Part shown: positions 53,830 to 61,833 of the stretch, in pieces
Position numbering within the stretch: the stretch's first letter is position 1
Layout of the letters: every line of letters begins with the position of its first letter
NCBI RefSeq assembly: GCF_003999255.1
Contig: NZ_CP034791.1
Location: forward strand, 825,001 to 889,000
Origin: Caldicellulosiruptor changbaiensis
GTDB taxonomy: Bacteria; Bacillota; Thermoanaerobacteria; Caldicellulosiruptorales; Caldicellulosiruptoraceae
DNA: 64,000 nucleotides
Reading direction: 5' to 3'
Translations under genes and position numbers: made by a program
The notes under the pieces: model-generated
Database searches by the model: none
Told to the model about the DNA's origin: nothing
What the model saw: the letters and a program-made list of their open reading frames with translations, nothing else

Positions 53830-55644
53830 TTATAAGCTTCTGTCGTCGGCTATTTCCTCGAATAGGTATATGCCGCCCCAAAAACGCATTGTTATATCTT
53901 CTCCTATGCTGCCATATCTGTTTTTGACACAATTGAATTTGATTGTGTAACCATTGCCTTTGTAGTCATCGTGAATAGGTTTGTCTTCATCTCTTTTCAT
54001 TAGGAAAGCGGCTGCTGTTCCATATTCAATTGCCCCAGATTCCTTGAATGCTGTCATGTCGTCTTTGTCATAGTTTTCCCTGTTCAAGCTGCTGATAGCG
54101 ACAACTGGGATTAAAAACTTGTTTTTGATTTCAAACAACTCTTGCATTATCAGGTCAACTCTTTGCTTATCGCTTTGATATGGTTTTGCTGGTTGCAAAA
54201 GCTGTAAGTAATCAACAAATAATATGGGTTTTTGCAAATGGTCAAGGATATAATAGACCTCATCAAGTTTTTGACTTTCTAAAATGTGAAGTGCAAAAGC
54301 ATAACGTTTGATGTAGTCTTGCATAACGGACATAAACTCTTGCAGTTCTTCATTGCTTGCTGTTCTTGTTCTAAGTTTGCGGTAAAAATCGAATGCAGGT
54401 ACTTTGACGTTTGCCTTCTTAAGACCATATTCACGACAGAAAATCCTTGTCAAAATCTCTTCTTTTGACATTTCGGCAGATAGGAAGACGCATTCATAAC
54501 CTTGCTGCAACAAATTGTCGACTAACTGTAAGACAAAAGTAGTCTTGCCGACGCTGGGTTTTGCACCAAAGACATATAGGTTGCCTATTACAAAACCGCC
54601 ATTTAGCACATCGTCTAATTGCTTAAATCCTGTGGCAATAGCTTTAAACTTCTCAGACTTGATGAAGTCAACATACACGGCAGCAAAATTAATGAGTGCA
54701 TAGGGATAAAAAGCCGATTTAAGCTGCCATTTCAAAAACTTTGTGCATTCCTCGGGATTAGCCACCCAAAATTCGTTGACGTCTTTGTAAGATACTCCTT
54801 CCCAACTGCATATAGCTACTTCATACTGGTTTTTCATCTTATCAAACAGTTGTTTTGCAGCCTTCAATCCTGCCTCGTCGTTGTCAAACAGAATGTAAAA
54901 TTTCTTGCCTTTGGGTTTGATTTGGTTTAGCACTTGCAAAAACTCTTTTTGATTTTCACAACCGTTCAAGGCTATTGCTGGTTGTTCAATTGCTGCCTCA
55001 ATGGTCAATGCGTCAAATATTCCCTCAGCAATGAAGACGTTAGTTTGCTGTTCATCTTTCAGCAAGTCAACATTGAATGGTATTGCATTGCTGCCTTTAG
55101 GAAATTCATATCGTGGCTTGTTATCATCAAGATTGCGACGCACATAGCTTATTATCTGCCCGCCTTGGAAGATAGGTAGTACAATTGCGTTGTTTTCCAC
55201 ATCAAAGCCCAGTTTGTATTTGTCAATTAGAGAAGCTGGAATTCCCCTATCAGCAAAGTAACTTGTCAAACATACATATTGATGGCAGGTCTCCACGTAT
55301 GCTATAATCTGGTCGATAGAAAGCTTTTCTTTTTGTGCGTTTTCTTCTGTTTGCTTGCTGCCAATAGACAAGCCTATTTCCTCAGCCAACATTCTTATCG
55401 CCTCCTTGAAGTCAATATTGTGATACTTCATAGCAAACGTAATAACGTCGCCTTTGGTATCGCAACCAAAACACTTGAAAAACTGTTCACTGGGCTTGAT
55501 ATAAAACGATGGGTTTTTATCAGGGTGGAAGGGACACAAAGCTTTGTAACTGCTACCTTCCTTCTCTAATTGCAAGTATCTCCCAATGTAATCAACAATG
55601 TCGATTTTGCTTTTAATTTCTTTGACAATCTCTTGCATTTGCAT
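53830..55644 (-). CDS. Fused primase-helicase (CHC2 zinc finger, TOPRIM, DnaB-type RecA domain)
   Basis: A 604-aa replication protein built like phage T7 gp4. Order: CHC2 zinc finger (CPFHPDKNPSFYI...CFGC, about residues 37-62), primase core with TOPRIM motifs (VFIAEGIFDALT near 215; ILFDNDEAGLKAA near 255), linker, then a hexameric helicase with Walker A GAKPSVGKTTF (about 369), ILFVDYLQLL (Walker B, about 497) and VVAISSLNRENY. It should prime and unwind DNA for autonomous replication of the element. Start ATG 55644 follows AGGAGGTGTTTTGGA. It heads a run with the initiator gene and the iteron origin. Confidence 0.93.
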   Translation of the reverse strand: MQMQEIVKEIKSKIDIVDYIGRYLQLEKEGSSYKALCPFHPDKNPSFYIKPSEQFFKCFGCDTKGDVITFAMKYHNIDFKEAIRMLAEEIGLSIGSKQTEENAQKEKLSIDQIIAYVETCHQYVCLTSYFADRGIPASLIDKYKLGFDVENNAIVLPIFQGGQIISYVRRNLDDNKPRYEFPKGSNAIPFNVDLLKDEQQTNVFIAEGIFDALTIEAAIEQPAIALNGCENQKEFLQVLNQIKPKGKKFYILFDNDEAGLKAAKQLFDKMKNQYEVAICSWEGVSYKDVNEFWVANPEECTKFLKWQLKSAFYPYALINFAAVYVDFIKSEKFKAIATGFKQLDDVLNGGFVIGNLYVFGAKPSVGKTTFVLQLVDNLLQQGYECVFLSAEMSKEEILTRIFCREYGLKKANVKVPAFDFYRKLRTRTASNEELQEFMSVMQDYIKRYAFALHILESQKLDEVYYILDHLQKPILFVDYLQLLQPAKPYQSDKQRVDLIMQELFEIKNKFLIPVVAISSLNRENYDKDDMTAFKESGAIEYGTAAAFLMKRDEDKPIHDDYKGNGYTIKFNCVKNRYGSIGEDITMRFWGGIYLFEEIADDRSL

Positions 55645-55736
55645 TCCAAAACACCTCCTAATTGGTTTTGTTCGATGTCTTTCTAATCCATAAAGCCGCC
55701 CTACCGATGACCGAATAGGGCAGCATTAAAAAGAAG

Positions 55737-56063
55737 TTAGGAAGCTTTCTCTGCCTTGGTGAAATATTTCAATGGTAGGTAATACTGTTCTGTGGAATTA
55801 CCAAATGTACGCAAGATAGCTTTTTCAATAAATTTGTCAAAGTCAATTTCATACATGTTACCCATGTTAATTTCTTCAATCTGTATCAGCTTGCAACCTC
55901 TTTCCTTGAGTTCTTCAACAACGCACTTTTCGATTCCATACGCATTTAGGACAAGTAACTTGCTGTGAGTAGAGACCGCTTTGTAAAAGATTTTTGTTTT
56001 TGAATTGAAGTGTCCTGCAGTAATTTCACGTCCTAAACATTTGTTGTAAACCTTGAAGACCAT
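55737..56063 (-). CDS. Hypothetical protein of the mobile element (108 aa)
   Basis: A 108-aa protein without recognised domains. Sequence features: N-terminus MVFKVYNKCLGREITAG, a mixed alpha/beta middle (LLVLNAYGIEKCVVEELKERGCKLIQIEEI), and a helical end. It could be a small regulator or an excisionase-like factor, but no helix-turn-helix is apparent. ATG 56063 follows AAAGGAGGCGTCCTT, an excellent site. It lies between the repressor and the primase-helicase on the same strand, so it is probably the first gene of the replication operon. Confidence 0.55.
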   Translation of the reverse strand: MVFKVYNKCLGREITAGHFNSKTKIFYKAVSTHSKLLVLNAYGIEKCVVEELKERGCKLIQIEEINMGNMYEIDFDKFIEKAILRTFGNSTEQYYLPLKYFTKAEKAS

Positions 56064-56193
56064 AAGGACGCCTCCTTTCATGTTTGAAAACTTATTGCAG
56101 TTTCAGAAAGCATTTGACATTTGGTTGTGTTACAATCAAAATCAAAAGGGGATTAATTACTTGTTCATTTAGGTGGCTTCAAGCCACTTTTTT

Positions 56194-56418
56194 TTATGCG
56201 GTTTTGCTATCCACCTCTTTTAAGCTACCGTCTGGGTTTGCGATTTCCTCTATAGGCACACCGAAATACGCTGCCAAAGACTGCAACAACTTGGGATAGG
56301 GTTTTCGCCAGCCTCTCTCTATTTGTGAAAGGATGTTAGGATTAACCCCAATCGCAAGCCCCAGCTTGCTTTGAGACAGATTCCTTTCTTTTCTCAACTG
56401 TTCTAATCTTGTCATCAT
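56194..56418 (-). CDS. XRE-family repressor (short)
   Basis: A 74-aa protein that is almost entirely one Cro/C1-type helix-turn-helix: LEQLRKERNLSQSKLGLAIGVNPNILSQIERGWRKPYPKLLQSLAAYFGV. It has no extra sensor or protease-sensitive domain. ATG 56418 (MMTRLEQL) lies behind GGGGTGAGGTA. It diverges from the 355-aa gene across 104 bp, so it probably controls that interval and the replication genes. This is the immunity-repressor position of satellites and prophages. Confidence 0.88.
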   Translation of the reverse strand: MMTRLEQLRKERNLSQSKLGLAIGVNPNILSQIERGWRKPYPKLLQSLAAYFGVPIEEIANPDGSLKEVDSKTA

Positions 56419-56522
56419 TACCTCACCCCTTGACTTTGTTGCTAATTCCATTGTAAAATCGTAAGTAACGGATTGCAATTTTAGTTCGGTGACTTTTCGG
56501 TTACAATTAGGGGGAATTGAAA
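56419..56522. promoter_or_regulatory. Divergent control region with repeated TTCGGT motifs
   Basis: TTCGGT occurs at 56485-56490 and 56496-56501 (11 bp apart, one helical turn), next to TTGCAATTTTAG and TTACAATTAG, which are similar to each other. A related GTTACAATCA lies near 56130. These may be XRE operators; no clear sigma-A promoter is visible. Confidence 0.4.
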
Positions 56523-57590
56523 ATGTTTTTAGCACGTTCAATTGTTCCAGAAGGTGGCTTTGTGTGGAGAAGTGACAATGTGTTTCCTTCCAATGAGATA
56601 GGGATACCACGCAGAGAAGAAGCCAAACCTCCCTATTTGGTTCCTGTGTCAAAAATGGCTAAGATTACTGTTTTTGACCCCATCATAACCCAGAGAGAAG
56701 TAAAACTGTACCAAAAATTTGCACAATTAAAGCCCGATAAAAACGAAATTTTGAAATTTGCCAATCAATATGGCTTGCCCAAATGGGAATATGTTGTTGT
56801 CGACCCCGATAGTGTAAAACACCCGTATGAATTAGGTAGTGAAGAAGACCCAACGACGATAGGACTTTCATTTTGGGAATGGCAAAAAGAAATTGTGTGG
56901 ATGGTCATATTTGTGACCTTGTTGAAAAAGATTGTCGAAGAAGATTACATGTTTTTTGAAGACTTTTTGCGAAAAGGCAAGGATTATTTAGAATTGCTTG
57001 TCCCTATTGATTGTCTCCCAGATTGGGTAAATGAGTGGATAAAAGAGGACGATTGGGGAATTGCCAAATTCCATCGACTTGTAGGCATAGGTGTACTGAA
57101 AAGATTTAAAAACAACCACGCTGTTAGCTTTAACCTACAAACTCAAAACTGGAGTTGGTTCTCCTATGCTATGTCATTAGAAGACCCTATTGAAGTAGCA
57201 AAGCTTCTTATTGTGGACAAAATTAACAACCGCTATTTTAAAGATGGTTTTCGTGTTTCGGTGATACTAAACAGGACAAAAAATAAGCTTGAACAGAAAG
57301 TTATGCCCAAAAACTTGCTGGTTGCAATGTACCAACAGTACCTTGCCGACCTATTAGGGCAAAGGAAATTAAGAGAATGTGCTTACTGTGGACGGCTTTT
57401 CGAAGTAACCGACAAAAGGCAAATGTATTGTTCTTTTGGACATTGCAAGGAATACTACTTCAGAGAGAAGAAGAAGGTATTGCAGCTTTACAAGGAAGGC
57501 AAGACAATTGAAGAGATAGCAAAACTATTAAACCGCCCAATAGAGAAGATACAAGTCTACCTAAAAGAAAAGCCTTGCCCCAACAGTTAG
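56523..57590 (+). CDS. Orphan zinc-finger protein on the plus strand of the mobile element
   Basis: A 355-aa protein of unknown function and the only plus-strand gene in the element. The N-terminal 260 residues show no motif I know. Near residue 288 it has a zinc-finger like that of CGNR/ABATE proteins: CAYCGRLF...QMYCSFGHCKEYYFREKK. The C-terminus is a short helix-turn-helix (LYKEGKTIEEIAKLLNRPIEKIQVYL). This suggests a DNA- or RNA-binding regulator or cargo. ATG 56523 is spaced 8-9 nt from AGGGGGAAT; TTG 56517 is too close. A hairpin overlapping its stop acts as terminator toward the convergent integrase. Confidence 0.6.
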   Translation: MFLARSIVPEGGFVWRSDNVFPSNEIGIPRREEAKPPYLVPVSKMAKITVFDPIITQREVKLYQKFAQLKPDKNEILKFANQYGLPKWEYVVVDPDSVKHPYELGSEEDPTTIGLSFWEWQKEIVWMVIFVTLLKKIVEEDYMFFEDFLRKGKDYLELLVPIDCLPDWVNEWIKEDDWGIAKFHRLVGIGVLKRFKNNHAVSFNLQTQNWSWFSYAMSLEDPIEVAKLLIVDKINNRYFKDGFRVSVILNRTKNKLEQKVMPKNLLVAMYQQYLADLLGQRKLRECAYCGRLFEVTDKRQMYCSFGHCKEYYFREKKKVLQLYKEGKTIEEIAKLLNRPIEKIQVYLKEKPCPNS

Positions 57591-57606
57591 GGACAAGGCT
57601 TTATGT
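57569..57606. terminator. Bidirectional terminator between the orphan gene and integrase
   Basis: AAGCCTTG-CCC pairs with GGG-CAAGGCTT (one mismatch) with a T run on both strands; it overlaps the last codons of the plus-strand gene. Confidence 0.75.
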
Positions 57607-57608
57607 TA

Positions 57609-58571
57609 TCAACTCTTGATAAGGCTAATAAGTCTTTTCACCTTGGTTGTTCTTTTCACAAAGTTGTTTACTGGGCTTGCTAATGTATGTTGTTGTCTTA
57701 TGTCCTGTTGAGTTAGCTGCAAATATCTTTTGGTGGTACTAATGTCTTGATGTCCCATTTCGTACTGAAGTGCAAAAACATTGCCACCATTTCTCAAAAA
57801 CATTATGGCAAATGTGTGCCTCAACTGGTAGGGAGTGATTTTGCAGCCTATCTTTTTGCTGTATTCACTTAATCTTTTCTCCCATCTGTTGATGGTCATT
57901 TCGTTACCTTCAACAGTGTGGAAAACTCTGTTGTTCCAATCTTTTGGTGTGACTTCAAGCAAAGCTTTAAGGGTCTGGGCAGTTTGCGGAGAGAGAGGAA
58001 GAATCCTCTCTTTGTTAGTTTTCGAGTACTCTTTCCTAATGGTGACGGTAAGCCGTTCAAAATCTATGTCCTCAAAAGTTAAAGCAAAAGCTTCTTTGGG
58101 TCTTATGCCCGTGTCTAACGTTAGCAAAATTAACGCATAGTCTCTTAATCCCGCATATGTTTTGACGTCAATTACAGATAGAAGCTTTTTGATGGTGTTT
58201 TCTTCAACATGCCTTAATTTGCCTTCATCTCTTTTCTTTTTAAGTCCCAAAACTTTGATTGGGTTTTCTGATAGGAAGCTATTTCTTTTGCACCATTCAA
58301 AAAATGTGTGGAGATTCGAATAGGGGCGGTTATAAGTCGCTGGTTGCTTGTTTGCTTTGGATTTCAGAAATTCAATTACAGCTAATTTTAGGGCGTGTTC
58401 ATCAATTTGTTTGTGAAAGTCAATGTACTTGCTGAATTCCTTGAAAGTGTAGAAGTAATCCTGAAGTGTCCTTTCCCGCAGTCCTTCAGCCTGCTTAAAA
58501 TCAATGAAAAGGTCAATTAGGTCTTTTAACGACAATGTGTTACCATTCTTAGTTTTTCCTTTTCTGGGCAT
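57609..58571 (-). CDS. int: Tyrosine recombinase / integrase
   Basis: A 320-aa site-specific integrase. The N-terminal SAM-like core-binding domain (LIDLFIDFKQAEGLRERTLQDYFYTFKEF) is followed by the catalytic domain: first Arg in LDTGIRPKEAFAL, TYR-box Lys region in TVTIRKEYSKT, HTFAIMFLRNGGNVFALQYEMGHQDISTTKRYLQ with H-x-x-R-type residues (LRHTFA), His/Trp position HQD and nucleophile Tyr in KRYL. It should insert the element into tRNA-Trp. I use ATG 58571; the GTG at 58592 lies ahead of AAAGGGGAG. The gene starts 101 bp from attR. The ribosome site is inside a terminator-like hairpin. Confidence 0.93.
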   Translation of the reverse strand: MPRKGKTKNGNTLSLKDLIDLFIDFKQAEGLRERTLQDYFYTFKEFSKYIDFHKQIDEHALKLAVIEFLKSKANKQPATYNRPYSNLHTFFEWCKRNSFLSENPIKVLGLKKKRDEGKLRHVEENTIKKLLSVIDVKTYAGLRDYALILLTLDTGIRPKEAFALTFEDIDFERLTVTIRKEYSKTNKERILPLSPQTAQTLKALLEVTPKDWNNRVFHTVEGNEMTINRWEKRLSEYSKKIGCKITPYQLRHTFAIMFLRNGGNVFALQYEMGHQDISTTKRYLQLTQQDIRQQHTLASPVNNFVKRTTKVKRLISLIKS

Positions 58572-58572
58572 C

Positions 58573-58613
58573 AAAAAAGTCTCCCCTTTCACTTTTTGCT
58601 AATTAGGGGAGAC
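58573..58613 (-). terminator. Hairpin and T run just before the integrase start
   Basis: On the minus strand GTCTCCCCT pairs with AGGGGAGAC (58605-58613 with 58579-58587; 9 bp, 17-nt loop), followed directly by TTTTTT and then the integrase ATG. It is a good intrinsic terminator for the tRNA-Trp transcript in the integrated state and also hides the integrase ribosome site AAAGGGGAG. It probably limits integrase synthesis. Confidence 0.75.
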
Positions 58614-58620
58614 CGTCGGT
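58606..58620 (+). repeat. Right arm-type site (inverted partner at 48861-48875)
   Basis: GGGGAGACCGTCGGT is the inverse of the left-end motif with one mismatch. It lies 52 bp inside attR and partly overlaps the integrase leader hairpin. Confidence 0.55.
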
Positions 58621-58672
58621 TGTATTTTTGCTGCTACTTTTTTCCACGCTGCAAAGTCAATTGTCTCAACGC

Positions 58673-58721
58673 ATGGCAGGGGCGGAGGGACTCGAACCCC
58701 CAGCCAACGGTTTTGGAGACC
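58673..58721 (-). repeat. attR: element-borne 3' half that restores tRNA-Trp
   Basis: Identical over 49 bp to attL. It forms the 3' part of the complete tRNA-Trp gene; divergence from attL begins at 58722, in the anticodon stem. Confidence 0.95.
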
Positions 58722-58749
58722 GCTACTCTACCAATTGAGCTACGCCCCT
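58674..58749 (-). tRNA. tRNA-Trp (CCA)
   Basis: Reading the minus strand, the acceptor AGGGGCG pairs with CGCCCCT, with discriminator G and an encoded CCA. The D arm is GCTCAATTGGTAGAGT, the anticodon loop CTCCAAA gives CCA (Trp), and the T arm has GGTTCGAGTCC. It is complete and serves as the integration target of the mobile element. The minus-strand promoter lies just upstream. Confidence 0.96.
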
Positions 58750-58761
58750 ATGCCTGTTTTT

Positions 58762-58791
58762 ATTATAAGCTATAACTTATTACTTTGTCAA
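58762..58791 (-). promoter_or_regulatory. Promoter of tRNA-Trp
   Basis: TTGACA (58791-58786), 18-nt spacer, TATAAT (58767-58762) on the minus strand. Transcripts pass through the tRNA toward the integrase gene and meet the hairpin at 58573-58613. Confidence 0.85.
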
Positions 58792-58940
58792 CCCCATCTT
58801 GAATTGTATCATTAGAATTACTTAAAACTCTCAAGTAGCATTATGTTAACAAAATCAATTTTTTACTTAATATTGTTTGGATTTTATCCTATTTTGTGAT
58901 ATAATGTATTTGAAATTTTCAAATATTATAGGAGGGAGTT

Positions 58941-60335
58941 ATGTTGAATACCACAGCAGAGCAACAAAAACAAATAAATATTGCATATATTGGTGGGGGT
59001 TCTCGTGGTTGGGCATGGAGATTGATGACTGATTTGGCTCTTGAGAAGGATTTGGCTGGTACTGTTAGGCTCTATGATATTGACTTTGAAGCTGCAAAGA
59101 ACAATGAGATAATTGGAAACAAACTTTCAAGCAAGCCTGAGGTTGTAGGAAAGTGGAAATATGTCGCTGTAAAAACCTTAGATGAAGCTTTATATGGTGC
59201 TGATTTTGTTATAATTTCAATTTTACCAGGAACTTTTGAAGAGATGCATTCAGATGTTCATGCTCCTGAGAAATATGGGATATACCAATCTGTAGGTGAC
59301 ACCACAGGTCCCGGAGGACTTATCAGAGGTTTGAGGACTGTTCCAATGTATGTAGAATTTGCTGAAGCAATAAAGAAAAACTGTCCTAACGCATGGGTAA
59401 TCAACTATACAAACCCAATGGCTATATGTTTGAAAACTCTTTATGAAGTATTCCCAAATATAAAGGCTTTTGGCTGCTGCCATGAGGTTTTTGGCACACA
59501 AAAGCTTTTGACAGAGGTTGTAAAAGAGTTTTTAAATGAAGACCGGGAAATTTCAAGAAGAGAAATCAAGGTAAATGTCCTTGGGATAAATCACTTTACA
59601 TGGTTTGACAAGGCTTCATACAAAAGTGTTGATTTGTTCCCTCTTTACAAAGAGTTTGTAGATAAATATTATGAAGAAGGTTTTGAAAGAGTAAAGGGGC
59701 TGTGGGAAAAAGATTATTTTGCTTCTGCAAACAGAGTAAAATTTGATTTATTCAGGCGATTTGGACTCATTGCGGCAGCAGGTGACAGACATTTAGCTGA
59801 ATTTGTTCCATATCTTTACCTTACTGATAGGGAAACAGTTAAAAAGTGGAAATTTAATTTGACACCTGTTGAGTGGAGAATAAAGCATAGAGAAGAGTTA
59901 ATTGAGCTTAGCAAAGAATATGCATCAGGTAAAAAAGATATTCCTTTGAATCCTTCTGGAGAAGAAGGTGTTATGCAAATAAAAGCAATTTTAGGTTTAG
60001 ATACTTTAGTTACAAATGTTAATTTACCAAACAGGGGACAAATACCAAATTTGCCTTTAGGTGCTATTGTTGAGACAAATGCTGTTTTTACTCATGATGA
60101 TGTACGCCCTGTTTATGCAGGTACTTTACCTTCTGATTTAGCAAGTATAATGATAAGGCATATCAGCAACCAAGAGCTAATTGTTAAAGCAGCTTTAGAA
60201 AAGGATTTAAATCTTGCAAAGAGAGCATTTTTAAATGATCCTGCAATTGAGCGTTTGAGCCAAGATAAGGCAAATGACTTGTTTAATGAGATGATAAATA
60301 ATACTAAGAAGTATTTAACATATCTTGGAATATAA
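58941..60335 (+). CDS. GH4 glycosidase, probable alpha-galacturonidase (LplD-like)
   Basis: A 464-aa GH4 enzyme that works by an NAD+- and Mn2+-dependent redox mechanism. Seen: the NAD-binding start INIAYIGGGSRGWAW, the NYTNPMAICL block, and the family-specific metal motif FGCCHEVFG. In GH4, CHEV is linked to alpha-galacturonidases such as LplD, CHSV to alpha-galactosidases and CDMP to alpha-glucosidases. It is probably a cytoplasmic enzyme for pectin or related oligosaccharides. The start ATG follows AGGAGGGAGTT; a TATAAT about 35 bp upstream marks the promoter. A terminator follows, so it is a single gene. Confidence 0.9.
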   Translation: MLNTTAEQQKQINIAYIGGGSRGWAWRLMTDLALEKDLAGTVRLYDIDFEAAKNNEIIGNKLSSKPEVVGKWKYVAVKTLDEALYGADFVIISILPGTFEEMHSDVHAPEKYGIYQSVGDTTGPGGLIRGLRTVPMYVEFAEAIKKNCPNAWVINYTNPMAICLKTLYEVFPNIKAFGCCHEVFGTQKLLTEVVKEFLNEDREISRREIKVNVLGINHFTWFDKASYKSVDLFPLYKEFVDKYYEEGFERVKGLWEKDYFASANRVKFDLFRRFGLIAAAGDRHLAEFVPYLYLTDRETVKKWKFNLTPVEWRIKHREELIELSKEYASGKKDIPLNPSGEEGVMQIKAILGLDTLVTNVNLPNRGQIPNLPLGAIVETNAVFTHDDVRPVYAGTLPSDLASIMIRHISNQELIVKAALEKDLNLAKRAFLNDPAIERLSQDKANDLFNEMINNTKKYLTYLGI

Positions 60336-60361
60336 GATGTACTTGCGAAATAATGTAATAT

Positions 60362-60402
60362 AAAAAGGGGCATATAAAATCCAAAAAAGCCCCTTTTTTT
60401 AT
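60362..60402 (+). terminator. Intrinsic terminator after the GH4 gene
   Basis: AAAAAGGGGC pairs with GCCCCTTTTT across 17 nt, followed by more T. Confidence 0.9.
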
Positions 60403-60437
60403 TTAATGGCGCTGGGGAATTTTCTTGGCTAAAGACT

Positions 60438-60631
60438 TTATTTACCCTGCAAATATTCCTTTATTTTTGCAAAATCAATTTCTAAGTCATCAAACAGGTT
60501 AACTTTTATTTTATCATTGAAGCTGTACCTTTGAGGTGGCAAACAGCCTACTGGCTCCTTATAGAGATAAATAAGTATGTCTTCTTCATATGGACTAACA
60601 ATCCAACATTCTTTTATTTTAAAGTTGTAAG
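60438..60631 (-). pseudogene. C-terminal fragment of a Uma2-type (DUF820) endonuclease-like gene
   Basis: On the minus strand an open frame runs out of the adjacent IS remnant and reads KECWIVSPYEEDILIYLYKEP, followed by a region ending KIKEYLQGK and a TAA at 60440-60438. The pattern K-E-x-W-I-V-P-Y-E is that of Uma2/DUF820 proteins, restriction-endonuclease-like folds that are common in multiple copies. The N-terminal part is absent, and is not found on the other side of the IS remnant, so a deletion must have come with or after the insertion. Confidence 0.6.
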
Positions 60632-61754
60632 AGCTTGTTGAATAAATATTTTTGCCATAAAAGTATCTATAAGGTTAGCAAGATTGATTACATACATAAG
60701 CAAGACTAAATTTACGTTTTTCCGATTTCCTAACAAATTCTTCAAATAAGTAAGTTATTAATACCCACTCTACCTGCCTTTTATAAGTCCTAAAGCCTCT
60801 TAATCTCATATTTTCTAATTTTATATTCCCCTTTAAGTTTACTGAAAAGCCTCTCTATCTTTGTTCTTTTCCTGTATACCTTTTTCCATTCCCCAGTTCT
60901 AAGTAACTTCATATTCTCTGCCCTCAATTCACTTTTTACATTATCCTTGTTTTTCATATTCCTTTTGTTTATCCCTGCAGCAAATTTTATCTCAAGCCCC
61001 TGAGCTGTCTTGAACCATTTTTCGCTGTTATATCCTGCATCTGCTACAACTGTTGTGACTCCATATGCCCACGCCTTGTACAAAAGCTCTATTCTACAAA
61101 CTATCATGCTCATTCGGACAGGAAAATTCCCACGCTAAAGGTATTATTTCATCTTTCCCTGTAGCAAGCAAATGTAATTTGTATCTCTTGTAAAAACCCA
61201 AAACTGCACTTACACCTGTCGCTGGATGTCTGTCATTTTTGCTACTTCTCAAATGTGTCAAATCTACCACACAAATACTTGTGTCTGGATTTATTGCTAC
61301 TGCCTAGTATTTTTTTTATATCAGCTAAATATTTTTCTTCTATCATTGCTGCATACCTCGCAAAATAAGAATAGTGCTGTTTTTTTTTTCTATCCCTACC
61401 AATCTTCTAAATTCCCCATCTTCATTTATTCTGTACACAAGTTCTCTAAAACTTGTAATATTATTTTTTACTTTGTAAACCAAACACGCTATTATTGAAA
61501 TACTTCAAATTTTCTCGGCCTTCCTCTTTTATTTGATTTTCCCGAAACATTTAAGAATTGAGCTACTTTCTTTATAGCAAAAAGAATTTTTAAAAATCTT
61601 TTCTTTTGTGGTTTAATCTATTTAGTCATGTTTTGTATCCACCTTGTGTTTGTTGTGTTCTTGCATTTTAAAATTTTATCACAAGGGGGATATTTTTAAA
61701 TTTCTCCTGTGGATATTTTTACTTACAATGGTTATATCTTTTATTCAACAACCT
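60632..61754 (-). mobile_element. Decayed copy of the 7.5-kb IS, inverted, with broken transposase
   Basis: The ends are AGCTTGTTGAATAAAT (60632-60647, degraded) and, at 61739-61754, the complement of AGGTTGTTGAATAAAA. The internal sequence parallels the intact IS: RGRPRKF, then the block LVADAGYNSEKWF...FAAGINKRNMKNKDNV...YRKRTKIERLFSKLKGEYK in the minus-strand fragment 60790-61113. Frameshifts and stops split the transposase, so it is inactive. No clear direct repeat flanks it. Confidence 0.85.
60790..61113 (-). pseudogene. Transposase remnant (C-terminal half)
   Basis: The longest piece of the broken transposase, 107 codons, with the second catalytic Asp (VADAGYN) and the glutamate motif KRTKIERLFSKLKGEY. 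The N-terminal part lies at about 61114-61680 in other frames. Confidence 0.85.
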
Positions 61755-61833
61755 CAATTTATTATTATTTTTATTTATTCATGTATGTAGTGACCATGGG
61801 GGATACTTAAATATTTGGTTAGCAACAATTCAT

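Larger units (their letters stand above)
48707..58721. mobile_element. Integrated mobile element in tRNA-Trp (candidate phage satellite or integrative plasmid)
   Basis: A 49-bp direct repeat (48707-48755 and 58673-58721) covers the tRNA-Trp gene from the anticodon stem to CCA. The right copy belongs to a complete tRNA-Trp; the left copy is an orphan 3' half, as expected from site-specific insertion by the tyrosine integrase encoded next to the right end. Between them, eight of nine genes run on the minus strand: sigma-like factor, small-terminase-like protein, zinc-ribbon protein, replication initiator with iterons, primase-helicase, orphan, XRE repressor, integrase; one orphan runs on the plus strand. 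No large terminase, capsid, tail, lysis, relaxase or transfer gene is present. The left 1.3 kb is non-coding and highly structured. Confidence 0.93.

Noticed and set aside
61226-61498. 90-codon plus-strand ORF inside the IS remnant
   Set aside because: It is antisense to the decayed transposase and rich in F, Y and S, as expected from chance translation of AT-rich DNA.
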